Assembly: GCA_029781595.1 (NCBI GenBank) | Contig: JAKOWJ010000198.1 | Location: 1-52,976 of the forward strand | Direction: 5' to 3' | Length of the DNA stretch: 52,976 bases | Origin: Pseudomonadota bacterium | Lineage (GTDB): Bacteria > Pseudomonadota > Gammaproteobacteria > Burkholderiales > Usitatibacteraceae | Shown: positions 8,625 to 16,561 of the stretch, piece after piece | Position numbering within the stretch: position 1 is the first letter of the stretch | Layout of the letters: each line of letters opens with the position of its first letter | Notes under the pieces: generated by a model | Database searches by the model: none | What the model saw: only the letters and a program-made list of their open reading frames with translations | What the model was told of the DNA's origin: nothing | Translations under genes and position numbers: made by a program

Positions 8625-9011
8625 CTACTTGTTCTGCTCGCGCTCCTTCTCGATCTCCTTCTTCGCGGCCTCCTGGTCGGCGCGGATCTTGGCCATCGTG
8701 GCGTTGTGCTCCTCGACCGCCGTGCGGATGGCGGCGTTGCTCGCCTCCACGGTGGCCTTGCGATCGGCCACGTAGGCCTTGATGCAGTCCTGGTACGCCT
8801 TGAGCGATTTCTGGAACTCCTCGCGCTTGGACTCGTCCTGGATGACCTTCATGCCGGGGTAGACGGGCTTGGGCTCGCACTTGAGCGGCGGGACGCCGGC
8901 GACGGGCGCCGGGGCCGCGGGAGCCGCGGGAGCCGCGGGAGCCGCGGGCGCCTGGGCCAGCGCGGCCGTGGCGGCGAAGGCGAGGGCGAGGGTGAGGGCG
9001 GTGCGTTTCAT
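8625..9011 (-). CDS. Small secreted coiled-coil protein of unknown function
   Basis: 128 residues. A Sec signal peptide (about residues 1-19, ending ALAQ) is followed by an Ala-Pro repeat linker (residues 20-41), which probably spans the periplasm or stays flexible. The remainder is a highly charged helix with Cys at about 45 and 76 and a Lys/Glu-rich C-terminus (EKEREQNK), predicted to be a coiled coil. The two cysteines could form a disulfide. Ribosome-binding site AAAGGA is clear, and a -10 element lies 31 bases upstream of the start. With its own promoter-like element and terminator it looks monocistronic. I do not recognise a family. Confidence 0.8.
   Translation of the reverse strand: MKRTALTLALAFAATAALAQAPAAPAAPAAPAAPAPVAGVPPLKCEPKPVYPGMKVIQDESKREEFQKSLKAYQDCIKAYVADRKATVEASNAAIRTAVEEHNATMAKIRADQEAAKKEIEKEREQNK
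8912..8947. repeat. Four tandem 9-base units encoding the Ala-Ala-Pro linker
   Basis: Three exact copies of GAGCCGCGG (8921-8947) and one variant GGGCCGCGG (8912-8920) in frame in the 128-residue secreted protein. The copies are identical at nucleotide level, so the linker length is likely to vary by slippage. Confidence 0.9.
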
Positions 9012-9041
9012 CGGCGAATCCTTTCTGTCGCGAGGCTGCGG

Positions 9042-9047
9042 ATTTTA
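9042..9047 (-). promoter_or_regulatory. Putative -10 element TAAAAT for the small secreted protein gene
   Basis: TAAAAT on the minus strand (5 of 6 to the consensus) in GC-rich surroundings, 30 bases before the ATG at 9011. No convincing -35 hexamer. Confidence 0.35.
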
Positions 9048-9061
9048 CCGCGCCGGGCCCC

Positions 9062-9841
9062 CTACCGGGGCGGGGGCACGGTGTAGTTGAGGGCGAGGCG
9101 CCCGCCGTCGGGGTAGAGCGTCTGGCCCGTCATGTAGGAGCTGTCGTCGCCCGCGAGGAAGAGCGCGACCTTCGCGACCTCCTCGGGCTCGCCCATTCGG
9201 CCCAGGGGCGTGCGCGAGAGGATGCGGCGCTCGGCCTCGGCGTTGCCCAGCACCGCGCCGCGCGCGAGCTCGGTGAGGATGGTGCCCGGACCGACGGCGT
9301 TGACGCGGATCGCGTGCGGCGCGAGCGAGAGGGCCATCACCCGGGTGAGCTGGTTGATGCCGCCCTTGGAGACCACGTAGGGCACCTGGTCGGGGATGGC
9401 CATCACGGCGTTCACGCTCGACAGGTTGACGATGGCCCCGCCGCGGCCCTGCCTGACCATCTGCCGCGCGGCCGCCTGCCCGGCGAGGAAGACGCCCTTG
9501 AGGTTCACGGCCAGCACGCGGTCGAAGTCGCGTTCCTCCAGCTCCAGGAAGGGCGCGGCGTGCACGATGCCGGCGTTGGCCACCAGCAGGTCCAGGCCGC
9601 CGTACTCGGTGACGGCCTCGACGACGGCGGCGTCGACGTGGTCCTTGCGCGAGACGTCGCAGCGCGTGAACACCGCGTGCAGCCCCTCGTCGCGGAGCCG
9701 CTGCGCCTCGGCGCGGCCGCGCTCGTCGGCCACGTCGGCCAGGACCACCTTCGCCCCCTCCTGCGCGAACAGGCGCGCGCAGGCCAGCCCGATGCCCTGC
9801 GCGGCGCCCGTGACGAGCGCGACGCGCCCGGCGAGCCTCAT
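9062..9841 (-). CDS. SDR-family NAD(P)-dependent oxidoreductase
   Basis: 259 residues, a classical short-chain dehydrogenase. It shows the cofactor motif TGAAQGIG near residue 12, an acidic ADVAD after strand 2 (favouring NAD over NADP), NAGIV, catalytic Ser in NLSSVN, and YVVSK with the Tyr and Lys. The C-terminal YMTGQTLYPDGG is typical of the glucose/3-oxoacyl reductase-like group. Substrate not assignable. Its ATG overlaps the TGA of the upstream secreted-protein gene (ATGA at 9838-9841), so translational coupling is likely. Confidence 0.85.
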   Translation of the reverse strand: MRLAGRVALVTGAAQGIGLACARLFAQEGAKVVLADVADERGRAEAQRLRDEGLHAVFTRCDVSRKDHVDAAVVEAVTEYGGLDLLVANAGIVHAAPFLELEERDFDRVLAVNLKGVFLAGQAAARQMVRQGRGGAIVNLSSVNAVMAIPDQVPYVVSKGGINQLTRVMALSLAPHAIRVNAVGPGTILTELARGAVLGNAEAERRILSRTPLGRMGEPEEVAKVALFLAGDDSSYMTGQTLYPDGGRLALNYTVPPPR

Positions 9842-10338
9842 GGCTTCTTCGGCGGCGCGGCGGGCGGGGTGGCGGGCGCCGGGGCGAGCTTGAGGTCCGG
9901 GGCGCTCAGCGCCCGGCTCATCTCGACGGCCGAGAGGATCTCGCCGCAGACCTTGTCCTGGCCCGCGGGGCAGCTGCCCTTGGCGAGGTTGAAGATCTCG
10001 CCGGAATCCTGCGGCGAGAGGTCCGGGTCGCTCAGGCGCCGGTTGAGCCAGGTCTTGAACCCGGCATCCTGCGCCAGGAGGGGGCCGGCCTCGCCCACCT
10101 TGGGCCAGCCGCCGATCACCACGCGCAGCAGCGCCTCGGTGAAGATGTCGCGGGTGGGGCCCTTGTCGCAGTGGCCGAAGTCGGCCACGGCCTTCTGGAG
10201 CGCGGCCCAGCTGGTCACCATGTCCGCGGCCTTGTCGGCCCCGCTGCAGGGTTTGTCTTGCGCGGCCGCCGGCTGCATCGCGGCCGCGAGGAGGACTGCC
10301 GCGGCGCTAAGCCGCCATGCCCGGTCTCTGGGTTGCAT
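9838..10338 (-). CDS. Secreted protein of unknown function, Rap1a/Tai-like in layout
   Basis: 166 residues from the ATG at 10338, chosen because it starts the signal peptide ([10 protein letters not shown], then an Ala-rich core ending in AAAQ); a longer start at 10386 is possible. The mature part has four cysteines (in CSGAD, GHCDK, GSCPAG and KVCGE) that could make two disulfides, and ends in an Ala/Pro tail with PPKKP. Small four-cysteine secreted proteins of this sort include Rap1a/Tai-type immunity proteins, but the resemblance is only in layout. The start overlaps the 3' end of dxs by 32 bases and the stop overlaps the SDR start, so it belongs to the dxs transcript. Confidence 0.75.
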   Translation of the reverse strand: MQPRDRAWRLSAAAVLLAAAMQPAAAQDKPCSGADKAADMVTSWAALQKAVADFGHCDKGPTRDIFTEALLRVVIGGWPKVGEAGPLLAQDAGFKTWLNRRLSDPDLSPQDSGEIFNLAKGSCPAGQDKVCGEILSAVEMSRALSAPDLKLAPAPATPPAAPPKKP

Positions 10339-12205
10339 CGCCTTGCGAAAGCCTTTCACGGATGGCACGCGCGATGCCGGGGGCATCGAGGCCGCAATCG
10401 GCCAGGAGCTGCGCCGGATCGCCGTGTTCGACGAAGTGGTCTGGCAGGCCCAGGTTCAGCACCGGCACCTCGACGCCCTGGACCGCCAGCGACTCGAGGA
10501 CCGCGGACCCCGCGCCGCCGGCGAGGACGTTCTCCTCGACGGTCACCACGAGGTCGTGGGTGGTGGCGAGCCGCAGGACGAGCGCGTCATCCAGCGGCTT
10601 CACGAAACGCATGTTGGCCACGGTGGCGCCCAGCTCGGCGCCGGCCGCGAGCGCGGGCCCGAGCATCGCGCCGAAGGCGAGGATGGCCACGCGCCGTCCC
10701 TCGCGGCGCACCTCGCCCTCGCCCAGGGGCAGGGCCTTCATCTGCGCGAGCACCTCGGCGCCCGGGCCGGTGCCGCGCGGGTAGCGCACGGCCGACGGGC
10801 CGTCGAGGAGGAAGCCCGTGTAGAGCATCTGCCGGCACTCGTTCTCGTCGGCGGGCGCCATCACCGTGAGGTTCGGGATGCAGCGCAGGTAGGACAGGTC
10901 GAACGCGCCGTGGTGCGTGGGGCCGTCGGCGCCCACCAGGCCGCCGCGGTCGATCGCGAGCACCACCGGCAGGCCCTGGAGGGCCACGTCGTGGATGAGC
11001 TGGTCGTAGGCGCGCTGCAGGAAGGTCGAGTAGATGGCCACCACCGGCTTCATGCCCTCGCAGGCGAGCCCCGCGGCGAAGGTGACCGCGTGCTGCTCGG
11101 CGATGCCCACGTCGAAGTAGCGCTCCGGGAACTCCTTCGAGAAGCGCACGAGCCCGGAGCCCTCGCGCATCGCCGGGGTGATGCCCACCAGGCGCTTGTC
11201 GAGCCTGGCCATGTCGCACAGCCAGTCGCCGAAGACCTGCGTGTAGCTGGGCCGCGGCCGCGCGTCGGGCGCGGGCGCCGGCTTCACCAGTCCCACGCCG
11301 GGGTCGAAGCGGCCCGGGCCGTGGTAGGCGATGGGATCTTCCTCGGCGAAGGCGTAGCCCTGGCCTTTCCGGGTCACCACGTGCAGGAACTGCGGGCCAT
11401 CGAGGCGCTTCACGTTGGTGAGCGTGTCCACCAGCACGTCGAGGTTGTGGCCGTCGATGGGGCCCGTGTAGTTCAGGCCGAACTCCTCGAAGAGCGTGGA
11501 GGGCGTGAGCATGCCCTTGGCGTGGCCCTCGAAGCGCTTGGCGAGCTCCTTCATGGGCGGCGAGACCGACAGGATGCGGTCGGCCGTCTTCTTGGTCGCG
11601 GCGTAGAAGCGGCCCGACATCAGGCGGGCGAGGTAGTTGTTGAGCGCGCCCACGTTCTCCGAGATCGACATGTCGTTGTCGTTCAGGATCACGATGACGT
11701 TGGCGCCCGACTGCTTGACGTTGTTCAGGGCCTCGAAGGCCATGCCGCCGGTCAGGGCCCCGTCGCCGATCACGGCGATGGCGCGGTGCGGCTGGCCCAG
11801 CGCGCGCGCGGCCACCGCCATGCCCAGGGCCGCGGAGATCGAGGTGGAGGAGTGGGCCGTGCCGAAGGCGTCGTAGGCGCTCTCCTCGCGGCGCGGGAAG
11901 CCCGCGATGCCGCCCTTCTGGCGCAGGCGCGCCATGCCGGCCCGGCGCCCGGTGAGGATCTTGTGGCCGTAGGTCTGGTGGCCCACGTCCCAGATGATGC
12001 GGTCGGCGGGGGTGTCGAACACGAAGTGCAGGGCGAGCGTGAGCTCCACCGTGCCCAGGTTCGACGACAGGTGCCCGCCCGTGCGCGAGACCGACTCCAC
12101 GATGAAGCGGCGCAGCTCGTCGGCCAGGGCCGGCAGCTGCTTGCGGTCGAGACGGCGCAGGTCCGCGGGGTCGTCGATTCTCTCGAGGAGGGGGTAGTCG
12201 CTCAT
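10307..12205 (-). CDS. dxs: 1-deoxy-D-xylulose-5-phosphate synthase
   Basis: 632 residues from the ATG at 12205 ([10 protein letters not shown]); longer in-frame starts upstream are not family-like. This thiamine-diphosphate enzyme condenses pyruvate and glyceraldehyde 3-phosphate, the first step of the MEP isoprenoid pathway. Motifs seen: [26 protein letters not shown], the ThDP-binding [24 protein letters not shown], the pyrimidine-domain [21 protein letters not shown], and [18 protein letters not shown]. It lies in the order xseB-ispA-dxs on one strand. The 100-base ispA-dxs gap contains a small hairpin. No strong ribosome-binding site precedes the start. Confidence 0.97.
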   Translation of the reverse strand: MSDYPLLERIDDPADLRRLDRKQLPALADELRRFIVESVSRTGGHLSSNLGTVELTLALHFVFDTPADRIIWDVGHQTYGHKILTGRRAGMARLRQKGGIAGFPRREESAYDAFGTAHSSTSISAALGMAVAARALGQPHRAIAVIGDGALTGGMAFEALNNVKQSGANVIVILNDNDMSISENVGALNNYLARLMSGRFYAATKKTADRILSVSPPMKELAKRFEGHAKGMLTPSTLFEEFGLNYTGPIDGHNLDVLVDTLTNVKRLDGPQFLHVVTRKGQGYAFAEEDPIAYHGPGRFDPGVGLVKPAPAPDARPRPSYTQVFGDWLCDMARLDKRLVGITPAMREGSGLVRFSKEFPERYFDVGIAEQHAVTFAAGLACEGMKPVVAIYSTFLQRAYDQLIHDVALQGLPVVLAIDRGGLVGADGPTHHGAFDLSYLRCIPNLTVMAPADENECRQMLYTGFLLDGPSAVRYPRGTGPGAEVLAQMKALPLGEGEVRREGRRVAILAFGAMLGPALAAGAELGATVANMRFVKPLDDALVLRLATTHDLVVTVEENVLAGGAGSAVLESLAVQGVEVPVLNLGLPDHFVEHGDPAQLLADCGLDAPGIARAIRERLSQGDATQRPGMAA

Positions 12206-12233
12206 CGTGGGGGCGTCGGCCGGGGGGCGGACA

Positions 12234-12248
12234 GGGGCATTGTGCCCC
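12234..12248 (-). repeat. Short hairpin in the ispA-dxs gap
   Basis: GGGGCA (12234-12239), loop TTG, TGCCCC (12243-12248): a perfect 6-base-pair stem about 30 bases before the dxs start. It might tune dxs translation or mRNA stability; no further evidence. Confidence 0.4.
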
Positions 12249-12305
12249 ATCCCGGGGCGGGGCGTCTGCGCCACCTCAAGGCGGCGGCAGGGGCCGGGGC
12301 CGGGC

Positions 12306-13202
12306 CTAGCGGTCCCGGGAGACGATGAAGTCCGCCAGCTCGCGCAGCCTCGCGGCCGGCGCGCCGAAGCCCGCCAGGGCCTCGTGGGCCTCGCCGAGCA
12401 GCTCGCCCGCGAAGCGCCGCGCCTGCGGCACGCCCAGGAGGCTCGTGTACGTGGGCTTGCCGGCGTCGCGGTCCTTGCCCGCAGTCTTGCCGAGGGTGGC
12501 GGCGTCGCCCTCCTCGTCGAGGATGTCGTCGACGACCTGGAAGGCGAGGCCCACGCACTTGGCGTAGCGGTCCAGGCTCGCGAGCCCGGCCTCGCCCAGG
12601 GGCCGGCCGCAGTGCGCGCCCAGCAGCACCGAGGCCCGGATGAGCGCCCCGGTCTTGTGGATGTGCATGTTCTCGAGCTCCGGGAGCGTGAGCGTGCGGC
12701 CCACGGCGGCGAGGTCGATCGCCTGGCCGCCGGCCATGCCGCGCGAGCCGCTCGCGGCCGCGAAGAGCTGCACCATGCGCAGCTGCACCTGCGGATCGTC
12801 GGCCAGGCGGTGCTCGGCGAGGAGCTGGAAGGCGAGGCTCTGCAGCGCGTCGCCCGCGAGGAGCGCCGTGGCCTCGTCGAACTCCACGTGGCAGGTGGGC
12901 TTGCCCCGGCGCAGCACGTCGTCGTCCATGCAGGGCAGGTCGTCGTGCACGAGCGAGTAGGCGTGCACCAGCTCGACGGCCGCGGCGGCCACCTCCAGGC
13001 GCGCGGGGTCGGCGCCCGAGACGAGGCCGGCGCCGAAGACCAGCATGGGACGCACGCGCTTGCCGCCGCCCAGTGCGGCGTAGCGCATCGCGTCGTGCAG
13101 CCGCGCGGGGGCGATGCGGGAGGCGGGCAGGAGGCGGTCCAGCACCGCCTCCATGCGGCCGGCCACCTCGCGCGACCAGGCCGGGAACTCGTCGTTGCTC
13201 AC
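12306..13202 (-). CDS. ispA: Farnesyl diphosphate synthase (short-chain polyprenyl synthase)
   Basis: 298 residues from a GTG start at 13202 that overlaps the xseB stop (GTGA). Both Asp-rich Mg2+-binding motifs are present: DDLPCMDDD with the following RRGKPT, and DDILDEEGD near the C-terminal third, with GGKRVRP upstream for isopentenyl diphosphate binding. The enzyme chains dimethylallyl and isopentenyl diphosphate to farnesyl diphosphate, feeding ubiquinone, undecaprenyl phosphate and heme O. Size and neighbours (xseB before, dxs after) match the common proteobacterial operon. Confidence 0.95.
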   Translation of the reverse strand: MSNDEFPAWSREVAGRMEAVLDRLLPASRIAPARLHDAMRYAALGGGKRVRPMLVFGAGLVSGADPARLEVAAAAVELVHAYSLVHDDLPCMDDDVLRRGKPTCHVEFDEATALLAGDALQSLAFQLLAEHRLADDPQVQLRMVQLFAAASGSRGMAGGQAIDLAAVGRTLTLPELENMHIHKTGALIRASVLLGAHCGRPLGEAGLASLDRYAKCVGLAFQVVDDILDEEGDAATLGKTAGKDRDAGKPTYTSLLGVPQARRFAGELLGEAHEALAGFGAPAARLRELADFIVSRDR

Positions 13203-13435
13203 GAGTCGGCGGGGGGGAGGTCCTTCAGGACGTCGCCCTCGAGCTGGCTGATGCGCGCCTGGGCGGCGGAGAGCTTGCCCTCGCAGTGGCGCAGCAGCTC
13301 GGCGCCGCGCTGGTAGGCGGCCAGGGACTCCTCGAGCGGGAGCTTGCCGTCCTCCATGCGCGCGACGATGGCCTCGAGCTCCTCGAGCGCCTTCTCGAAC
13401 GCGAGGTCCTCGGCGGGGGTCACGGTCTTGGGCAT
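13199..13435 (-). CDS. xseB: Exodeoxyribonuclease VII small subunit
   Basis: 78 residues from the ATG at 13435, where family similarity begins (MPKTVTPAEDLAFEKALEEL). Typical XseB helical hairpin: FEKALEELEAIVARMEDG, LPLEESLAAYQRGAELLRHC, then LSAAQARI. With the large subunit XseA (not in this window) it degrades single-stranded DNA. The gene is first in the xseB-ispA-dxs unit and overlaps ispA by four bases. Confidence 0.95.
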   Translation of the reverse strand: MPKTVTPAEDLAFEKALEELEAIVARMEDGKLPLEESLAAYQRGAELLRHCEGKLSAAQARISQLEGDVLKDLPPADS

Positions 13436-13536
13436 GATGGGTCGGAACCTTATCGCAAATTGCCGCGGCGCGTCATTTTCGCCCCCGGGTGGCGGTGGCC
13501 GGGCGAGACGGGCGCGACCCTTGATTTGCCCCAACT

Positions 13537-13581
13537 ATCAAGCCCTTAGAGCTTGATCGGGGCGGGAACTTTGGGCAGAAT
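13537..13581 (+). promoter_or_regulatory. Putative promoter with overlapping inverted repeat before the Rieske oxygenase gene
   Basis: The 255-base gap 13436-13690 between xseB and the oxygenase gene is less GC-rich than its surroundings. It holds an inverted repeat ATCAAGC (13537-13543) / GCTTGAT (13551-13557) with a 7-base spacer. The right arm overlaps a possible -35 (TTGATC, 13553-13558). A possible -10 (CAGAAT, 13576-13581) lies 17 bases further on. The arrangement suits an operator. The gene itself has a good ribosome-binding site (CGGAGG, about 13678-13683). Confidence 0.3.
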
Positions 13582-13690
13582 CCTGCCTCGAATCTCGTGA
13601 GTTCTCGGGACGGAGCTGCAGAGTTAAAAGCTAGCTGACTCGATTAGCCCGATTCGCTTTCGTCGTCTTCGGAATATCGGAGGTACGGAA

Positions 13691-14806
13691 ATGTCGGACC
13701 TGGCGAGCCAGCGGGCACTCACCCGCACGCCCACGCATCTTCCCCTTTCGTGGTACTTCGACCCGGCGGTGGCCGAGCTCGAGCGCAGGCTCCTGTTCGA
13801 CCGCGGCCCCGGGTACGTCGGCCACGTGGCCATGGCGCCCGAGCCCGGGAGCTACCGCGTGCTGGACTGGCGCGAGCACGGCGCCGGCTGGGTGCTCGTG
13901 AACAACGACGGGCGCCACGACCTCGTCTCCAACGTCTGCCGCCACCGCCAGGCCGTGATGCTGCGCGGCAGCGGCCAGCTGCCCGGCGGCACGATCACGT
14001 GCCCCATCCACCGCTGGGCCTACGACGGCGAGGGCCGGCACCTGGGCGCGCCGCACTTCCCGGACCACCCCTGCCTGGACCTGCCCAGGAAGCCCCTGCA
14101 GCAGTGGCACGGCATGCTCTTCGACGGCCCGCGCGACATCGCCCGCGACCTCGCGGGCATGGCCGCGGCCGCGGACCTGGACTTCGACGGCTTCGTGCTC
14201 GACAAGGTGGACGTGGTCGACTACGACTTCAACTGGAAGACCTTCATCGAGGTCTACCTCGAGGACTACCACGTGGCCCCGTACCACCCCGGCCTGGGCC
14301 ACTTCGTCACCTGCGACGACCTGCGCTGGGAGTACGGGCCGTGGTGGAGCGTGCAGACGGTCGGCATCAACGGCCGGCTCGCGAAGCCCGGCAGCCCCGC
14401 CTACGCGAAGTGGCACGAGCAGGTGCTGCGCTTCGGCGGCGGGCAGATGCCGCCGCACGGGGCCATCTGGCTCACCTACTACCCCAACGTGATGGTGGAG
14501 TGGTACCCGCACGTGCTGGTGATCTCCACGCTCTACCCGCGAGGGCCGGAGAAGTGCCGCAACGTGGTGGAGTTCTACTACCCCGAGGAGATCTTCCACT
14601 TCGAGCGCGAGTTCGTGGAGGCCGAGCAGAAGGCCTACCAGGAGACCGCCGTCGAGGACGAGGACATCTGCAACCGCATGACGGAAGGCCGGCGCATCCT
14701 GTGGCAGGAGGGGCGCGAGGAGCACGGGCCCTACCAGTCCCCCTACGAGGACGGCATGGTCCACTTCCACGAGTTCATGCGCCGGGAGCTCGCCGCGGCG
14801 CTCTAG
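13691..14806 (+). CDS. Aromatic ring-hydroxylating oxygenase alpha subunit (Rieske non-heme iron)
   Basis: 371 residues. The Rieske [2Fe-2S] cluster ligands are Cys83/His85 (CRHR) and Cys104/His107 (CPIHRW). The C-terminal catalytic domain has NWKTFIEVYL followed by EDYHVAPYH, giving the mononuclear iron ligands His194 and His199 and the bridging acidic residue. No beta subunit or reductase gene is adjacent, so electron partners lie elsewhere. Homologues at this position beside xseB-ispA-dxs appear conserved in betaproteobacteria as far as I recall; the substrate is unknown. It could be a monooxygenase or demethylase rather than a dioxygenase. Confidence 0.88.
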   Translation: MSDLASQRALTRTPTHLPLSWYFDPAVAELERRLLFDRGPGYVGHVAMAPEPGSYRVLDWREHGAGWVLVNNDGRHDLVSNVCRHRQAVMLRGSGQLPGGTITCPIHRWAYDGEGRHLGAPHFPDHPCLDLPRKPLQQWHGMLFDGPRDIARDLAGMAAAADLDFDGFVLDKVDVVDYDFNWKTFIEVYLEDYHVAPYHPGLGHFVTCDDLRWEYGPWWSVQTVGINGRLAKPGSPAYAKWHEQVLRFGGGQMPPHGAIWLTYYPNVMVEWYPHVLVISTLYPRGPEKCRNVVEFYYPEEIFHFEREFVEAEQKAYQETAVEDEDICNRMTEGRRILWQEGREEHGPYQSPYEDGMVHFHEFMRRELAAAL

Positions 14807-14813
14807 CGCGCCC

Positions 14814-15164
14814 TCAGCTCTCCAGGTTGCCGCGGAGGCGGTGCGTGAGCATGCGCAGCATCGCCAGCGCGAACGCCGGGTGCTGCTGCACGAGGAAGAG
14901 GAAGCGCCGCTCGCTCACCAGCGCCGTGCGGCAGGCGGCGAGCGCGCGCACCGTCGCCGAGCGCGGCACGTGGTCGATGAGCGCCATCTCCCCCACGATC
15001 TCACCGGCCGACGCCCGCCCCACCACGCGCCCGCCCCGCAGGATCTCCACCTCGCCCTCCAGGATCGCGTGCATGTGGCTGGGGGCGGGATCGCCCTCGG
15101 AGAAGAGGGTCTCGCCCGGCGCGAAGGCGCGCGTCTCGGGCTCGTTGCGGAAGATGTCGAGCAT
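14814..15164 (-). CDS. Stand-alone cyclic nucleotide-binding domain protein
   Basis: 116 residues consisting almost entirely of one CRP-like cNMP-binding fold: FAPGETLFSEGDPA, then ILEGEVEIL, and the phosphate-binding-cassette-like GEIVGEMALIDHVPRSATVRA. The Arg after GEMAL.. is retained, which is compatible with cNMP binding. There is no DNA-binding helix-turn-helix, channel or catalytic domain, so it must act through a partner. It follows the cytochrome c gene by 70 bases on the same strand, and a hairpin lies directly before its start codon. Confidence 0.85.
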   Translation of the reverse strand: MLDIFRNEPETRAFAPGETLFSEGDPAPSHMHAILEGEVEILRGGRVVGRASAGEIVGEMALIDHVPRSATVRALAACRTALVSERRFLFLVQQHPAFALAMLRMLTHRLRGNLES

Positions 15165-15165
15165 G

Positions 15166-15191
15166 GCGGGGTCCCGGGTGACAAACCCCGC
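15166..15191 (-). promoter_or_regulatory. Hairpin immediately upstream of the cNMP-binding gene start codon
   Basis: Seven-base-pair inverted repeat (GCGGGGT 15166-15172, ACCCCGC 15185-15191) ending one base before the ATG at 15164-15162, where the ribosome-binding site should lie. It may restrict translation or end the upstream message. Confidence 0.35.
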
Positions 15192-15207
15192 TTGATACGA
15201 CGTTTCC

Positions 15208-15225
15208 GTGACGGCCTCGTGACAG
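15208..15225 (-). promoter_or_regulatory. Direct repeat resembling a Pho box
   Basis: On the minus strand CTGTCAC, 4 bases, CCGTCAC: two heptamers at an 11-base period, the layout bound by PhoB. The spacer is GC-rich, unlike a classical box. It lies 43-61 bases before the cNMP-binding protein start. Weak evidence. Confidence 0.2.
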
Positions 15226-15234
15226 GCCGCGGGC

Positions 15235-15684
15235 CTACTTCGCCAGGTGCCGCAGGTAGTGCACCGTGCTCCAGATCTGGTCGTCCTTGAGCTTGCGGTG
15301 CTTGGGCATCGAGGTGCCCGGCGAGCCGAAGCGGATGATCCAGAAGAGGTGGCCGTCGGGCATGCCGCGGATGGTGTCCGCGCAGGTGAAGTCGCGCGGC
15401 GGCGGGTCGAACTGGTCCGAGAGCGGGCCCTTGCCGTCGCCTTCCTTGCCGTGGCAGGACGCGCAGGAGATCTTGCGCCCGTCCCCCTGGAACACCGCCT
15501 CGCCGACGGCCTGGGCCTCGGGCGAGTCGGGGACGGGGTTGGGCATCTTGAGGTATTCCTCGGGGGCCTTGCCCGTGAAGCGCGGCTGCGGGCACTGCGG
15601 CTCGGCGGCGGCCGGACCGGCGAGGCCGGCGGCGACGGCGAAGGCCGCGAGTGCGGCCACGCGGCGGATGGGCGGGTGTTTCAT
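15235..15684 (-). CDS. Periplasmic monoheme cytochrome c
   Basis: 149 residues. A Sec signal peptide (about 1-27, ending PAAA) is followed by a single c-type domain with heme motif CASCH (Cys74, Cys77, His78). The likely axial Met is in GTSMPKH near the C-terminus, and QIWSTVHYLRHL forms the usual final helix. It is probably a small soluble electron carrier or the heme domain of a larger oxidase partner. It sits between an unknown 185-residue protein gene and the cNMP-binding gene, all on the minus strand. Confidence 0.92.
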   Translation of the reverse strand: MKHPPIRRVAALAAFAVAAGLAGPAAAEPQCPQPRFTGKAPEEYLKMPNPVPDSPEAQAVGEAVFQGDGRKISCASCHGKEGDGKGPLSDQFDPPPRDFTCADTIRGMPDGHLFWIIRFGSPGTSMPKHRKLKDDQIWSTVHYLRHLAK

Positions 15685-15737
15685 GGCGCGTCCTCCGTGG
15701 GAATGGGCGTGAGTGTGCCGCATCGCCCGATTCGCCG

Positions 15738-16295
15738 CTACCGGTCGAACTCGTGCACCACCGCCCAGAGCGTGGCGTAGGTGTGCGCCGGGAAGTCCGC
15801 GTGCAGCGCCTCGTAGTCCTCGGGCCGCAGCGGCTCGCGCTCCTTGCCGCGGCGGATCTCCCACCAGCGCTTCTGGATCGCCTCGCGCACGGCGGCCGGC
15901 GGCATCGCCGGGCGGCGCAGCTTCTCGTGGGTGCCGGCGAACAGCCGGCGCTTGAGCGTGACGTCCGTCGAGGAGATGCGGAAGAGCTTGGTGAGCATGG
16001 CGGAGGTGGCGCCGTGGCGCACGAAGTGCTCGATCTGCCGCGAGCGCTTGCCGATGTAGTCCACCTGGCGCAGGCCGTGCTCGAAGGAGCCGGCGTCGAT
16101 CTGCACGGCCACCCGGGGCTCCTGCATCTCCGACAGGCGCACGAGGTCGTCGGTGGTGAGGGTGCGCAACTCCGCGAACTGCGCCTCCGTGAAGCCCGCC
16201 GGCGGCGGGCGGCTCTCGTCGCTGCTCCTCTGCAGCTCGCGCACGAGGTGCGCGAGCACGAGCAGGCGCAGTTGCTGGTCCCGGATCTCGATCAT
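15738..16295 (-). CDS. Uncharacterised protein, DUF2857-like (tentative)
   Basis: 185 residues from the ATG at 16295 (MIEIRDQQLRLL); a longer frame upstream lacks family-like sequence. Mostly helical and soluble, no signal peptide or membrane segment. The central part (VRHGATSAMLTKLFRIS, then KRRL) looks like a degenerate helix-turn-helix. The ending (WAVVHEF) recalls DUF2857 proteins, small regulators often found near integrative elements, but I am not certain of this family and see no such element here. It is first in a minus-strand run with cytochrome c and the cNMP-binding protein, and may regulate it. Confidence 0.7.
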   Translation of the reverse strand: MIEIRDQQLRLLVLAHLVRELQRSSDESRPPPAGFTEAQFAELRTLTTDDLVRLSEMQEPRVAVQIDAGSFEHGLRQVDYIGKRSRQIEHFVRHGATSAMLTKLFRISSTDVTLKRRLFAGTHEKLRRPAMPPAAVREAIQKRWWEIRRGKEREPLRPEDYEALHADFPAHTYATLWAVVHEFDR

Positions 16296-16365
16296 CGCGC
16301 GTCCCTCCCCTGGGCTGCGTCCGCGGTGCCGCGGCGGTGGTGCCGCCGGCGTGCCCGAGCGACCG

Positions 16366-16394
16366 AAATTGCCAATGCGGCCCCGGGGTGTCAA
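16366..16394 (-). promoter_or_regulatory. Putative promoter for the 185-residue unknown gene
   Basis: Perfect -35 hexamer TTGACA on the minus strand (plus 16389-16394), then a weak -10 CAATTT (16366-16371) after 17 bases. The predicted leader is about 65 bases. The -10 is poor. Confidence 0.3.
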
Positions 16395-16419
16395 CCGAGA
16401 ATCGTGATATTTTTGGGAT

Positions 16420-16438
16420 GCGCCGCAGCATGCGGCGC
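16420..16438. repeat. Inverted repeat in the divergent gap 16296-16561
   Basis: GCGCCGCA, 3-base loop, TGCGGCGC: a perfect 8-base-pair hairpin just after a five-T run (plus strand). The T-run precedes rather than follows the stem, so it is not a terminator in either direction. The rest of this 266-base gap holds only the candidate promoter at 16366-16394. Confidence 0.5.
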
Positions 16439-16561
16439 GCAGCAGCGGGCCGGGTCCCCGCCGTCGGGGGCCGAGGGAAGTTCAGAGCCTGCGTGAAGTT
16501 CGGCGCGGATGTGATTGATGGCCGGAGGGTTCGGCCGCGGAACACGATCGGATATCCCGTC

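Noticed and set aside
16420-16438. Terminator at the GC-rich hairpin next to TTTTT
   Set aside because: The T-run lies before the stem on the plus strand and becomes an A-run after it on the minus strand, so neither direction fits.
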